Of a stretch of DNA of 44,299 nucleotides, positions 1-8,378 are shown in pieces. The notes under the pieces were generated by a model. That model was not told the origin of the DNA. It made no database searches and saw only the letters and a list, made by a program, of their open reading frames with translations. Both the position numbers and the translations under genes were made by a program. This stretch comes from Polaromonas sp. (lineage in GTDB: Bacteria > Pseudomonadota > Gammaproteobacteria > Burkholderiales > Burkholderiaceae_C). The stretch spans positions 1 through 44,299 of the forward strand of contig JAQGLT010000134.1 of assembly GCA_028292745.1 (NCBI GenBank), in the 5' to 3' direction. Position 1 is the first letter of the stretch; each line of letters starts with the position of its first letter.

Positions 1-132
1 AACAGCTCTGTGGCATTGTTCATGGTGGGGCACCTTCACACGCATTTGGGAGATGCCATTTTTGACCCAAGGCCTATCTGCTGTCACCCTGATACCGCAG
101 CGCTGCTTATCCAAAACTCAGGTTAGACTAAT

Positions 133-570
133 GTGCCTACTCCTAAGCTAGCCTTGCAGACGTCATTGCCTGCGCCTTTGCCCGCTCCTCTGCGTGTGAT
201 GCTCGTCGAGGACAGTCCGGACATTCTGGACACGATGTCGGAATTCCTGTGTATTCATGCATTTGACGTCCTGGCGATAGCGCATCCTTTTGACGCTCTA
301 CAGCAGGCAGCCAGCTTTAATGCCGATGTCTATGTGCTTGACATTGGATTGCCCGGCATGGATGGCTACCATCTGGTCCAGCAGTTGCGCCAACTCGACA
401 CGAACAACGCCCGGTTTATCGCACTGACCGGCTATGGGCAGCGTTCGGACAAAGCGCGCGCACTGATGGCCGGGTTCGATGTGCATTTCACCAAACCGGT
501 GAACACCCAGGTGTTACTCGGAACGCTCCATGCGGCGGCATCCATGGGCCTCAGCAGCAAGAATTACTGA
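133..570 (+). CDS. Single-domain response regulator (orphan receiver)
   Basis: A 145-residue CheY-like receiver with no output domain. After a Pro/Ala-rich lead of about 20 residues come the acidic pair E26-D27 in LVEDSPD, the phospho-acceptor D70 in YVLDIGLPGMDGY, T99 in ALTGYG and K121 in FTKP, so all receiver hallmarks are present. The start is GTG at 133 with no clear Shine-Dalgarno; an internal ATG at 199 would cut into the first beta strand. Without an output domain it should act by protein interaction or phosphotransfer. No kinase is adjacent; the nearest ones in the window lie some 30 kb away. The receiver call is secure; its partner is unknown. Confidence 0.88.
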   Translation: MPTPKLALQTSLPAPLPAPLRVMLVEDSPDILDTMSEFLCIHAFDVLAIAHPFDALQQAASFNADVYVLDIGLPGMDGYHLVQQLRQLDTNNARFIALTGYGQRSDKARALMAGFDVHFTKPVNTQVLLGTLHAAASMGLSSKNY

Positions 571-633
571 CGTCTGCACACAAGCCAGACAGCCAGAAGT
601 TCCAACGCCGGGCGCGCGGGGATGAGATGCTCA

Positions 634-1314
634 TCAACTGCTAAGAAGCCGCTGCTTGTTGTCCCGGGTCTTTCGTGCGTGCTCGCGCATGATGGATTCG
701 GCCCTCATGCCCTCGCGCTGCTCGATGGCGGCCACCAGATCGCAGTGGTCATGATGGGCCCTGGCAATGAACTCATATTCGAGTTGAGGGGCAACGCCCT
801 GCATGCTCACCGCCGTGGCCGCAGCCAGGGGGATTTTGGAGATGAAGTCGATGGCATCGTCCAGCGGCTTGCTTCCTGCAGCCTGAATCAGTGTGGAGTG
901 AAACGTGGCATTGATCGCCATCCATTGGCGCGCGTCCAGCACCTTGCCCGGCTCCATGGCCTCGACCAGCAGTTGCCGGCCCTCGTCCAGGCAGCTGTAA
1001 AGCACCTGCAGGCCTTGGCTGTCCATGCCCTTTTCCGCAGCCAGGCGCGCGGCCATGCCCTCCAGTGTGCCGCGCACATCGATGGCGTCGCTCAGATCTC
1101 TGGCATTGAATGATTTCACGCGAAATCCCCGCGTCGGCAGACGCTCCAGCAGTCCGTCCTTGGCCAGTTCTTCAAAAGCCAGGCGAATCGGCGTGCGCGA
1201 CACCCCCAGGTCATCGACCAGCTGCAACTCCAGGAGCCGCTCGCCCGGCTGGTAGCGGCCCGAGATGATTCTGCGCTTGATCTCGTTGACGACGGTGTGG
1301 ATTTGTGTGGCCAT
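634..1314 (-). CDS. GntR-family (FCD/FadR subfamily) transcriptional regulator
   Basis: The N-terminus is a GntR winged helix-turn-helix (roughly residues 1-70; ISGRYQPGERL, LGVSRTPIRLAFEELAKDGLLERLPTRG). The C-terminal half is an all-helical FCD-type ligand domain (IDVRGTLEGMAARLAAEKG, then the H-x3-H-like region ARAHHDHCDLVAAI). An upstream in-frame GTG at 1353 would add 13 residues before the HTH; ATG 1314 is preferred because the canonical HTH begins there, although neither start has a strong Shine-Dalgarno. It is divergent from the Bug-type binding protein at 1587, so it probably controls that gene and the hydrolase behind it in response to an organic acid. Target and ligand are inferred from position only. 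Confidence 0.88.
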   Translation of the reverse strand: MATQIHTVVNEIKRRIISGRYQPGERLLELQLVDDLGVSRTPIRLAFEELAKDGLLERLPTRGFRVKSFNARDLSDAIDVRGTLEGMAARLAAEKGMDSQGLQVLYSCLDEGRQLLVEAMEPGKVLDARQWMAINATFHSTLIQAAGSKPLDDAIDFISKIPLAAATAVSMQGVAPQLEYEFIARAHHDHCDLVAAIEQREGMRAESIMREHARKTRDNKQRLLSS

Positions 1315-1486
1315 GGAATGAATGCAGAGTATCCAAAGAACGCAATTCTGCACGCATTTTTACTATGTGCTTCTCCTCTGTGCTTCTTTATAGCGCCTTA
1401 AAGCAGCAGGTTGGGGCATTCCAAATGCAAGATAAGCATGAACACACTAGTTTTTACATCAACGCCAAACAAAAATCTTCCATAAA

Positions 1487-1547
1487 AATGCATGCATTAT
1501 TTAAGTAAACCTAGATTTTTTCTTTGTTTTATGATGAAATGCATGCA
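1487..1547. promoter_or_regulatory. Paired TGCATGCA palindromes, candidate GntR operators
   Basis: The divergent gap between the GntR gene and the Bug gene is AT-rich. It carries a perfect 12-bp palindrome AATGCATGCATT at 1487-1498 and a second TGCATGCA core at 1540-1547, with centres 51 bp apart, about five helical turns. Paired palindromes in the divergent spacer are the usual layout for GntR-family operators. The assignment rests on position and symmetry only. Confidence 0.45.
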
Positions 1548-1586
1548 GTAGATCTATTTAAGATCAATTAATTTTAGGAATCAAAG

Positions 1587-2606
1587 ATGATTAAGGCAGC
1601 ACTTTCTGAAAACACCCGAAACCCGATAGTTGGAAAGGCATGCAAAATATTAGCGCTCGGCTTGGCGGCGGCTGCGTGGCTTGTGCCGTTCACGGCAGCG
1701 GCCAATACCGCCTGGCCAACCGCCCCCGTCACCTTCGTGGCGCCGTTTTCCGCAGGCGGTGGCGGCGATACCTTGACCCGGCTGTACGCCCAGCAGCTGA
1801 ACCTGGCGCTCAATGTGCCCGTCATCGTGGACAACAAGCCCGGCGCTGGGGGCAACATCGGCACGTCTTTCGTGGCCAAGGCCGCGCCTGACGGCCAGAC
1901 CGTGGTGTTTGGCACCATGGGCACCATGGGCACCAACCATTTCCTGTACAAGCGCACTGGCTATTCCATCAACGATTTCGAGCCTGTCGCGCTGTTCGGA
2001 ACGACCGGCCTGGCGCTGGTGGTGGCCAAGGATTCGCCCTTCAAGAACGTTGCAGAGCTGATCGCTTTCGGCAAAAAGAATCCGGGCCAGCTTTCCTGCG
2101 CATCGGGCGGCAACGGCACGGTATCGCACCTGGCGTGCGCCATGCTGCAGCAGCAGGCCGGCATTGACGTTGCGCACATTCCGTATAAGGCTTCCTCGAC
2201 CGCCATCATTGATGTGCTGAGCCAGCGTGTGTCCTTCTTCATTGATGTGACGCCGGTGCTGACGCCGCAGATCAAGGCGGGTACGCTGCGGGCCCTGGCC
2301 GTGACCATGAAAAAGCGCCTTCCGGCATTCCCCGAGGTTCCCACGCTGGCGGAAAGCGGCCTGGCCGACTACGAAATGTTCAGCTGGGACGGCATGTTCG
2401 CCCCCAAGGGCACGCCCGCGGACCGGCTGGACAGACTGCATGACGCGGTGCAGTCCGCCTTGAAGAACCCCGAGTTCAGCAAGAACATGACGGACCGCGG
2501 CACGCTGTTGGAAACCATGTCGCGCAAGGATTTCAGTGCACTGGTGCAACGTGAATACGGCCGAATGGGTGCCGTGGTCAAGCGTCTGGGCGTCACCATC
2601 GATTGA
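1587..2606 (+). CDS. Bug/TctC-family tripartite tricarboxylate transporter substrate-binding protein
   Basis: A 339-residue periplasmic binding protein of the Bug (TctC) family. It has a long Sec signal peptide (hydrophobic core ILALGLAAAAWLVPF, likely cut after TAAA near residue 39) followed by family motifs: PVTFVAPFSAGGGGDTLTR, VIVDNKPGAGGNIGT, FGTMGTMGTN, VAHIPYKASSTAI and APKGTPADRLDRL. ATG 1587 is preceded by an AGGA Shine-Dalgarno. No TctA/TctB membrane subunits are adjacent, which is common for this greatly expanded family in betaproteobacteria. Ligands are usually carboxylates or amides, but none can be read from sequence. The CocE-type hydrolase 164 bp downstream suggests a shared ester or amide substrate (inference). 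Confidence 0.92.
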   Translation: MIKAALSENTRNPIVGKACKILALGLAAAAWLVPFTAAANTAWPTAPVTFVAPFSAGGGGDTLTRLYAQQLNLALNVPVIVDNKPGAGGNIGTSFVAKAAPDGQTVVFGTMGTMGTNHFLYKRTGYSINDFEPVALFGTTGLALVVAKDSPFKNVAELIAFGKKNPGQLSCASGGNGTVSHLACAMLQQQAGIDVAHIPYKASSTAIIDVLSQRVSFFIDVTPVLTPQIKAGTLRALAVTMKKRLPAFPEVPTLAESGLADYEMFSWDGMFAPKGTPADRLDRLHDAVQSALKNPEFSKNMTDRGTLLETMSRKDFSALVQREYGRMGAVVKRLGVTID

Positions 2607-2770
2607 CGGGGTGCCATCGAATGCAGGCAGGCGCTGAAATAAATCATCGGTGCCTGCCGGCATCCCATCCGCGCATGCCCAAAAACGCTGGCACGGCTTC
2701 ATCTGGATGAAGCACCTGTTTGTCAGCGGGACACCTGCCACTCGAACATTGACAAGGAAGTTGCACATTC

Positions 2771-4510
2771 ATGACTGATTTCACGACGTGGAATGCCGGC
2801 GGACAGACGATTGCCATTCGCAAGGACATCCGGGTGCCGATGCGGGACGGCATCGAGCTCGCTGCGGATGCCTACCACGGCACACAGGACAAACCGCGCC
2901 CGGCACTGGTCGCACTGAGCCCCTACGGCAAGGAACTGCAGGCCCTGGCGCTGACCACGCCGCCGCAGCGGCGTCCCAGCCCGATGTGGGACGGCTGCAT
3001 CGAGGCCGGCGACATCGCCCGCATCGTCAAGGAAGACTACGTCCACGTCATCGGCGACGTGCGCGGCTCCGGCCACTCCGGCGGCGAGCACATCGGCAAT
3101 TACAACGCCGGTGGCGTCTCGCTTGGCCAGGATGCCTACGACTTCATCGAATGGGTCGCCGCGCAGCCGTGGTGCGACGGCAATGTCGGCATGGTCGGCA
3201 TTTCCTACTTCGGCTCGATGCAGGTGCTGGCCGCGGCCGAGCGCCCGCCGAGCCTGAAGGCAATTTTCATCAGCGGCGGCCATTTCGACTTTTACGAGAC
3301 CACCTACCACGGCGGCATCATGTGGTTCATGCCGCGTGCCGCCCGCGAAGGGCGCGGCGGTGACTCGGGCTGGGCGTTCACCGACGGGGTGAAGTCCCGC
3401 ATGATCGAGAAATACGCCCCCGACGAGCTGAAGCAGCGCGTCGCCAAACGCCTGCAGGATCCGGATGTGGCTGCCTGGCCGAACCTGGTCCATATCCTGA
3501 ACTACCCAAAGAACCACGAGGCCTGGTTCGACATCGTGATGAACGAGCTGGACGGCGAGTGGTACGAGGAGCGCAACCCGATCACGCTGGCGCCCAACAT
3601 CGACATCCCGGTCTACCTGCAACTCGACCAGGGCCGCGGCTGGACGCTGGACGGCACGATCGACCTGTTCCATGCGGTCAAGGGCCCCAAGAAGCTGGAC
3701 ATCGGCCCGTACCCGCCGATGCAGTCGCGCCCCTTCATCGAGGAACACGACAAGATGTTCCGCTGGTACGACTACTGGCTCAAGGGCATAGCCAACGGCG
3801 TGATGGACGAGCCGGCCGTGAGCGTCTTCGTGGAGGGCTCGCGTGAGCGGGTGACGGCAGACCAATGGCCGCCCAAGGACGTGGAATATCGACCCCTGTA
3901 CCTGCGCCCGCGCGGCAAGCTGTCCACCGAGCCCGAGCCGATGGGCGCCGAATACGCCGCCCCCGACGGCTTCTACCAGGCGCCGCTGACAGTGACCGAC
4001 AAGGTGGAGATCCTGAGCTGGAGCACCGACCGGTTCGAGGAAAGCGCGGAACTGATCGGCACCGGTGCCGCGCACATCTTCGCGGAAATCGACCAGAGCG
4101 ACACGAATTTCATCCTGCGCCTGTGGGACACCGCCCCGACGGGCAAGCGCCAGCTGATCACCACCGGCTACCTCAAGGCCTCGCACCGCGAGCTCGACGA
4201 GCGCACGACCGAGGGCAACCCGTACCATCCGCACACCCGCGCCGTGCCGGTGGAGCCGGGCAAGATCGAGGAGTACGTGCTGCGCCTCTACCCGTTCGCG
4301 AACACCTTCAAGCCGGGTCACCGCCTGGTGGTCGAACTGTCCAACGGCGAGCCGCTGGCCGACGAGCACAACGCGCTGCTGCCGCCCGATGCCTACCACC
4401 TGCCGGTGGGCCGACCCGTCACGCACAAGATCTACCGCGACGCGGCCCACCATTCCCGGCTCGTCCTGCCGTTCACCGTGCGCAAGCCAGCGCAAGACCC
4501 GGCTAACTGA
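2771..4510 (+). CDS. CocE/NonD-family (X-Pro dipeptidyl-peptidase-like) hydrolase
   Basis: A 579-residue protein with the S15/CocE layout. It has an alpha/beta-hydrolase core with the oxyanion-region motif GDVRGSGHSGGE (residues 95-106) and nucleophile elbow GISYFGS (S145), a cap region, and a C-terminal jelly-roll domain (VTDKVEILSWSTDRFEESAELIGTG onward). The Asp region is present around D294/D298. The position where relatives carry the catalytic His (GPWxH) reads G312-P-Y-P-P-M, so the His is displaced or missing; a histidine lies about a dozen residues later in IEEHD. The start follows an AAGGAAG Shine-Dalgarno. It probably acts on an ester, amide or acylated compound. It follows the Bug gene on the same strand and could be co-regulated. 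Confidence 0.87.
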   Translation: MTDFTTWNAGGQTIAIRKDIRVPMRDGIELAADAYHGTQDKPRPALVALSPYGKELQALALTTPPQRRPSPMWDGCIEAGDIARIVKEDYVHVIGDVRGSGHSGGEHIGNYNAGGVSLGQDAYDFIEWVAAQPWCDGNVGMVGISYFGSMQVLAAAERPPSLKAIFISGGHFDFYETTYHGGIMWFMPRAAREGRGGDSGWAFTDGVKSRMIEKYAPDELKQRVAKRLQDPDVAAWPNLVHILNYPKNHEAWFDIVMNELDGEWYEERNPITLAPNIDIPVYLQLDQGRGWTLDGTIDLFHAVKGPKKLDIGPYPPMQSRPFIEEHDKMFRWYDYWLKGIANGVMDEPAVSVFVEGSRERVTADQWPPKDVEYRPLYLRPRGKLSTEPEPMGAEYAAPDGFYQAPLTVTDKVEILSWSTDRFEESAELIGTGAAHIFAEIDQSDTNFILRLWDTAPTGKRQLITTGYLKASHRELDERTTEGNPYHPHTRAVPVEPGKIEEYVLRLYPFANTFKPGHRLVVELSNGEPLADEHNALLPPDAYHLPVGRPVTHKIYRDAAHHSRLVLPFTVRKPAQDPAN

Positions 4511-4759
4511 CGGCATCGAGACACCCACTTGCAACGGGCACGTTTCGAAGCCTCGACAACCCGCACTACCCTGAGCACACGCTATCGTGCCGCACGGTAC
4601 GGTGGCAATACCGTTGAGCTTCAAACCGCGTGGTTGTTCCAGCGTGGTGTTCATCACCCTGCGGGCTCTTTCGCGGGGGTCGGCAGATCGATGCACAGGT
4701 GACTCGCGATAGGGCGAAATCACCCGGACTTCCAAGCGCTTTGGTCTGACAGTCCGATT

Positions 4760-5166
4760 GCTATTAAATTAATAGCTAACTGCGCAGGCGGTGTCTACGC
4801 TGGAGCCGGTTTTGATCACAAATTATGCCATTTTCCTGGCTGTCTCCCGGATTTCTCCTTCCCCAGCGGGAAAGGGGCAAAGCGGCGCATCTGGGTCGCC
4901 TGTGGCCCCGCTTGGCGCCTTCCCCCCGCTGGAGGAGGCGGGATGGGGGCCTCCCCGAATCCGAATCTGGCCCATCCAGGCACCAAGCAGGCCTCGGGTC
5001 AGCAGGAAAAGCCGTGGCGGGCGTTCGAGCCCCGCTGGCCCCATCCCAACCTTCGCGCAGCGGGGGAAGGAGAAATACTGGGAAAACCTGAAAAATGACG
5101 TAATTTATGATCAAAACGGGCTGCAGCGCAGGCGGGATATGCGCAAGCAGCTATTGATTCAGGAGC
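4760..5166. repeat. Composite inverted-repeat element, copy 1
   Basis: The 665-bp gap between two convergent genes is mostly filled by an element with arms of about 110 bp that are imperfect reverse complements. The left arm begins with GCTATTAAATTAATAGC (4760-4776), then a TGCGCAGGCGG block, GTTTTGATCACAAATTA and ATTTCTCCTTCCCC. The right arm reads the same in reverse complement and ends at CAGGAGC near 5166, ten bases before the stop codon of the cytochrome gene at 5176. The core is very GC-rich, with CCCCGCTGG/GGGATGG stem sequences. A diverged second copy lies at 38796-39124. No transposase is encoded. Bases 4511-4759 hold nothing recognisable. Confidence 0.75.
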
Positions 5167-5175
5167 GCCAACGCT

Positions 5176-5991
5176 TCAATGCTTTTCGCCCGTGCCCACT
5201 TTCCGTGCATAGAAAGCGGCAACTTCCTGAATTTCTGCCTGCGTCATGGCGCGCACCATGCTGCGCATCTGCGCCTGGGAGTCGTTACGCCGCGTGGCGT
5301 CCTTGAAGGCTTGCAACTGGGCCACCAGGTAATCATGGGGCATGCCTTCAAGCCAGGGCGTACCGAGCTTTTGATCGACCCCGCCATGGCAGGAAATGCA
5401 GGGGGCAATGTTGCGCATGGGATCTCCCACTCGCACCAGGGCCGGAAGTTTTTCGTCATAAGTGGTGGGTGCCGTGCGCGCCTTGGGGAGGGAAGCATAG
5501 TAAGCGGCCAAGTCCTCGATGTCGCGCTCCGAAAGATTGCGGGCCAGTGCCTGCATGGTGGCGTTCTGACGCTTGTCACTTTTGTAATCTTTGAGCTGCT
5601 TGATCACCACTTCCGGGTACTGACCGGCCAGGTTGGGTGCATTGGCTACGCTGATGCCTTGTGCGCCATGGCACATGGTGCAGTTCAGTGCCAGCGTTGC
5701 GCCCCGGCCCACTGCATCGCTGGCACCGGCCCGCGCCATTGAGCGTTCCAGCACGACGTGGGTCGATTGTTGAGCTGCCGGGTTGCCTTGAGAACCGGGG
5801 GAGGACCAGCTAGAGGGAACGCCTGCTGCCTGGCAAATACTCGCCCATAGCCCCTGGGCGGTAAAGTCGCTGTGCACCGACGGAAGCCAAACAAAACCCA
5901 CCAGGAACGAAGCGAGCGTCAGCACGACAAGCGAAACCACGCTGCGCCGGAACCATGCATTGCGCCAGGAGTAAGCGTCGTGCTCTTTCAT
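5176..5991 (-). CDS. Membrane-anchored dihaem cytochrome c of the B-type oxidase operon
   Basis: A 271-residue protein with one N-terminal membrane helix (about residues 18-36, VVSLVVLTLASFLVGFVWL), a linker, and two cytochrome c folds with haem sites CTMCH (C104-H108) and CISCH (C198-H202). This two-domain form resembles cytochrome c4 or a fused electron-donor cytochrome. It is the last gene of the oxidase operon; its start shares one base with the stop of the subunit I gene at 5991, so the two are translationally coupled. It probably passes electrons to the CuA centre of subunit II. The haem motifs are certain; the role is inferred from the operon. Confidence 0.88.
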   Translation of the reverse strand: MKEHDAYSWRNAWFRRSVVSLVVLTLASFLVGFVWLPSVHSDFTAQGLWASICQAAGVPSSWSSPGSQGNPAAQQSTHVVLERSMARAGASDAVGRGATLALNCTMCHGAQGISVANAPNLAGQYPEVVIKQLKDYKSDKRQNATMQALARNLSERDIEDLAAYYASLPKARTAPTTYDEKLPALVRVGDPMRNIAPCISCHGGVDQKLGTPWLEGMPHDYLVAQLQAFKDATRRNDSQAQMRSMVRAMTQAEIQEVAAFYARKVGTGEKH

Positions 5992-7619
5992 TAGCGGCTC
6001 CCAATTGGAATGACCGGCACCGAAGCCTCCTTGAGCATGGCCAGTTGCGCAATCGGGTAGCCATAGTTCACCACCGTCAGGCCGATCATCATGGCAATCC
6101 AGAGACCAAAACTGTTGAGCAACGCAGGCACATGGTTCGATGGGTGCGCAGTGCGGCTGAAGGTGAACGGCTGGATCTCGGACACTTCAGCCTTGCGGCG
6201 GTGCGCCATGGCCAGGATATAGACCAGCAGGACCGCAGAGACCACCAGCAGCAAGCCGCCCAATGTCGAGGCGATCACTGTCCACGCCTGGGACTGGATG
6301 TCCGGATGCGTATAGTCGTAGTAAGCCATGCGGCGCGGCATGCCGAGCAAGCCCACCAGGTGCCAGGGCATCGACAACACCATCATCCCGACAAACCACA
6401 GCCACAACTGTATTTTCATGAGGCGCTTGGGAAGGGCGGCACAGCCCGTGAGCTGAGGCCAAAGCTCATAGGCCACCATGAAATACATGATGACGATCGC
6501 GCCAGCGAAGATGAGATGGAAGTGACCGGTGACCCACTGGGTGTTGTGCACCGTCTCATTGAGCTGGTAGCTCATGTTGATGATGCCGCCTGCTCCGCCA
6601 AAGCCCAGCATAATGAAGGAGAAGGTCACGGCCAGCATCATGGGGTTGTCCCAGGGAAGCGCCTTGACCCAGCCAAACGGCCCCTTGCCACCGCGAAGCC
6701 GGCCGGCAATCTCGACAGAAGCAACGATCGTGAACACGGTCAGCAGGGTCGGAACCGAAACCAGCGCTGTCATGGCCGCATGCACGAACTTGAAGCCCGC
6801 GCCGACCTGCGGATCAGCAAACAGATGGTGAATGCCGATAGGCATGGAGAAGACCAAGAAGAGCACGAAGGCCACTCGCGCCATGCTGTCGCTGTACAGC
6901 CGCCCTCCGATCGCGCGCGGCACCAGGGTGTAGAAGGCGATGTAGGCAGGCATCAGCCAGAAATACACAATGGCATGCAGCGTCCATGAGAAGAACACGC
7001 GCGCCAGGCCGGCATTGATCGTGTCCGTGAAGCCCAGCGAGGCCGGCAGTATCAGCACCAGGATCTCTACTGCAGCGCCCACCGATGTCCACGCCCAGAG
7101 GTAAGCCCCCGCCACGTTGCCAAACATTGCCAAAGGCACTGGCAGGCCCGGGTTTTCTTTTTTCCAGGCTTTCAAGTTGAGGGACATCAAGGCCACCCAG
7201 ATCCAGGAGCCGACCACGACCAGCACGATCCCAAAGTAGTAGAACGAACTGGCGATCATGGGCGGATAGAAGGTGTACAGAACAGACGCCTTGCCCGCGG
7301 CCATGGTCACCGAAGCCATTGCCGTTCCCGCGATCACCAGCCAGAACCCCGCCCATCCCCATTTCAAGCCGATCAATGGCTTCTTCAGTGCCAGTTCGGT
7401 TATCGCATAGCCAAAGCCCATCGCAACCAGCGTGGGCAGCACATAAGCCATGACGGTGCCATGCGCGGTCACTGAACGGTAGTAGTGCTCCGGGTTGTTG
7501 ACCCAGGCAGACAAGGGGCTGCGCACGAACATCTGCCATTCACCAAGGAAAATGGCTCCAAGGAAGGCGACAAAGGCAACCCAGAAGTGCGCCAGAACAA
7601 GCTTGTTAGCGTGGAACAC
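5991..7619 (-). CDS. B-type (ba3/cbb3-like) haem-copper oxidase subunit I
   Basis: A 542-residue polytopic membrane protein with the haem-copper oxidase ligand set: H53 (TAHGTVMAY) and H368 (TGHFHL) for the low-spin haem, H366 for the high-spin haem, and H215 plus H264-H265 (IGIHHLFADP) for CuB. Y219 follows H215 at +4 (HAIVY), the spacing of the His-Tyr cross-link in A- and B-type enzymes. The sequence near this His (SWTLHAIVYFWLMPAY) is typical of the B/ba3 group. The neighbouring subunit II carries CuA, which argues against a true cbb3 enzyme (CcoO/CcoP) and against NO reductase (NorC). It overlaps the subunit II gene by 14 bases. Confidence 0.9.
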   Translation of the reverse strand: MFHANKLVLAHFWVAFVAFLGAIFLGEWQMFVRSPLSAWVNNPEHYYRSVTAHGTVMAYVLPTLVAMGFGYAITELALKKPLIGLKWGWAGFWLVIAGTAMASVTMAAGKASVLYTFYPPMIASSFYYFGIVLVVVGSWIWVALMSLNLKAWKKENPGLPVPLAMFGNVAGAYLWAWTSVGAAVEILVLILPASLGFTDTINAGLARVFFSWTLHAIVYFWLMPAYIAFYTLVPRAIGGRLYSDSMARVAFVLFLVFSMPIGIHHLFADPQVGAGFKFVHAAMTALVSVPTLLTVFTIVASVEIAGRLRGGKGPFGWVKALPWDNPMMLAVTFSFIMLGFGGAGGIINMSYQLNETVHNTQWVTGHFHLIFAGAIVIMYFMVAYELWPQLTGCAALPKRLMKIQLWLWFVGMMVLSMPWHLVGLLGMPRRMAYYDYTHPDIQSQAWTVIASTLGGLLLVVSAVLLVYILAMAHRRKAEVSEIQPFTFSRTAHPSNHVPALLNSFGLWIAMMIGLTVVNYGYPIAQLAMLKEASVPVIPIGSR

Positions 7620-8184
7620 AGGTCAACCTTTCGCCGCCGCGGGCCTTGGCAAGAAACTCATCGGGTGGAAGCACCTGGACGCGCCCCCACATCGCCTCGT
7701 GGCCGGTGCCGCAGTATTCATGACACGGCATGAGTTGCTCGCCGGTTTTGGAGAAGGTCGTCGTGAAGGTGGCAACGAAACCGGGGACCAGCATGGTGTT
7801 GGCGTTGGTTCGTCCCACCACGAAGCCATGAATCGCATCCGTCGCCGTTCCCCTGAATGTGACCGGTATCTCGGCCGGCACGACGATGCACTGAGGAATA
7901 AACGAATACTGCTGGGCAATGAGACGCACGGTCACCTTACCATCGACCATGGTCGTGCCTAAGTTGCTTTCGATGAATTCGCCGTTGAGGTGCAATGTTT
8001 TCACATCGACCGTCTCTACCCGGGACGGCGGCATGGCAGCCCAGTGCAGCCCGGTCACGATCATCATTCCAACGAGCATGGCAATGATGATGCCGACGAT
8101 GATGGCCCAGCGCCGCTCGGCGGCTATTGCAACCGCTTCGCCGGCATGCGGCGGCGGCGGGGAGGGCGGGACGATGGCGTTCAC
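7606..8184 (-). CDS. Cytochrome c oxidase subunit II with CuA site
   Basis: A 192-residue protein with a Pro-rich N-terminus, a single membrane helix (about residues 26-46) and a periplasmic cupredoxin domain. The complete CuA ligand set is visible: H119 (DAIHGF), C154, E156, C158, H162 and M165 in CHEYCGTGHEAM. The single helix, rather than the two of mitochondrial-type subunit II, matches ba3-type enzymes. It should take electrons from the cytochromes encoded in the same operon and hand them to subunit I. Its start overlaps the stop of the small membrane protein upstream by four bases (8181-8184). Confidence 0.9.
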   Translation of the reverse strand: MNAIVPPSPPPPHAGEAVAIAAERRWAIIVGIIIAMLVGMMIVTGLHWAAMPPSRVETVDVKTLHLNGEFIESNLGTTMVDGKVTVRLIAQQYSFIPQCIVVPAEIPVTFRGTATDAIHGFVVGRTNANTMLVPGFVATFTTTFSKTGEQLMPCHEYCGTGHEAMWGRVQVLPPDEFLAKARGGERLTCVPR

Positions 8185-8378
8185 TGCACAGCACCCCGCG
8201 GCAGGTAGGCAAAGAAATAGAAGGCGAAATAAATTGCCACGACGATGGCCGTGGCGACCCCGGCAACGGCGAACGTTCCCGACGGACCCTGGCTCACGAT
8301 ATGGTCGACACGTGCATCTTCAGCGTTCAACGCCTGATCTGCTGCGGCAGACTCGTTCATGGGGGCTTTCTTGTTCAT
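8181..8378 (-). CDS. Small single-helix oxidase-associated protein (subunit IIa-like)
   Basis: A 65-residue protein with a polar, acidic N-terminal half and one C-terminal membrane helix (FAVAGVATAIVVAIYFAFYFFAYL). It overlaps its neighbours by four bases on each side, so it is surely translated with the oxidase. Its size and position match the one-helix subunit IIa that replaces the missing first helix of subunit II in ba3 oxidases. That equivalence is inferred from context; there is no diagnostic motif. Confidence 0.75.
   Translation of the reverse strand: MNKKAPMNESAAADQALNAEDARVDHIVSQGPSGTFAVAGVATAIVVAIYFAFYFFAYLPRGAVQ

Noticed and set aside
2723..4735. 670-codon open frame antisense to the CocE-type hydrolase
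   Set aside because: Arg/Val/His-rich shadow caused by GC-biased third positions of the real gene; no family motif and no ribosome site.
4760..5166. CRISPR array or tRNA cluster as explanation for the repeated sequence
   Set aside because: The repeats are paired inverted arms, not regularly spaced direct repeats, and no cloverleaf can be drawn.
4791..5306. Plus-strand open frame crossing the composite repeat
   Set aside because: It runs through both repeat arms and into the antisense of a cytochrome gene; repeat-derived, no protein-like features.
5991..7619. Nitric oxide reductase NorB as an alternative for subunit I
   Set aside because: The His-Tyr spacing and the neighbouring CuA subunit II favour an oxygen reductase.
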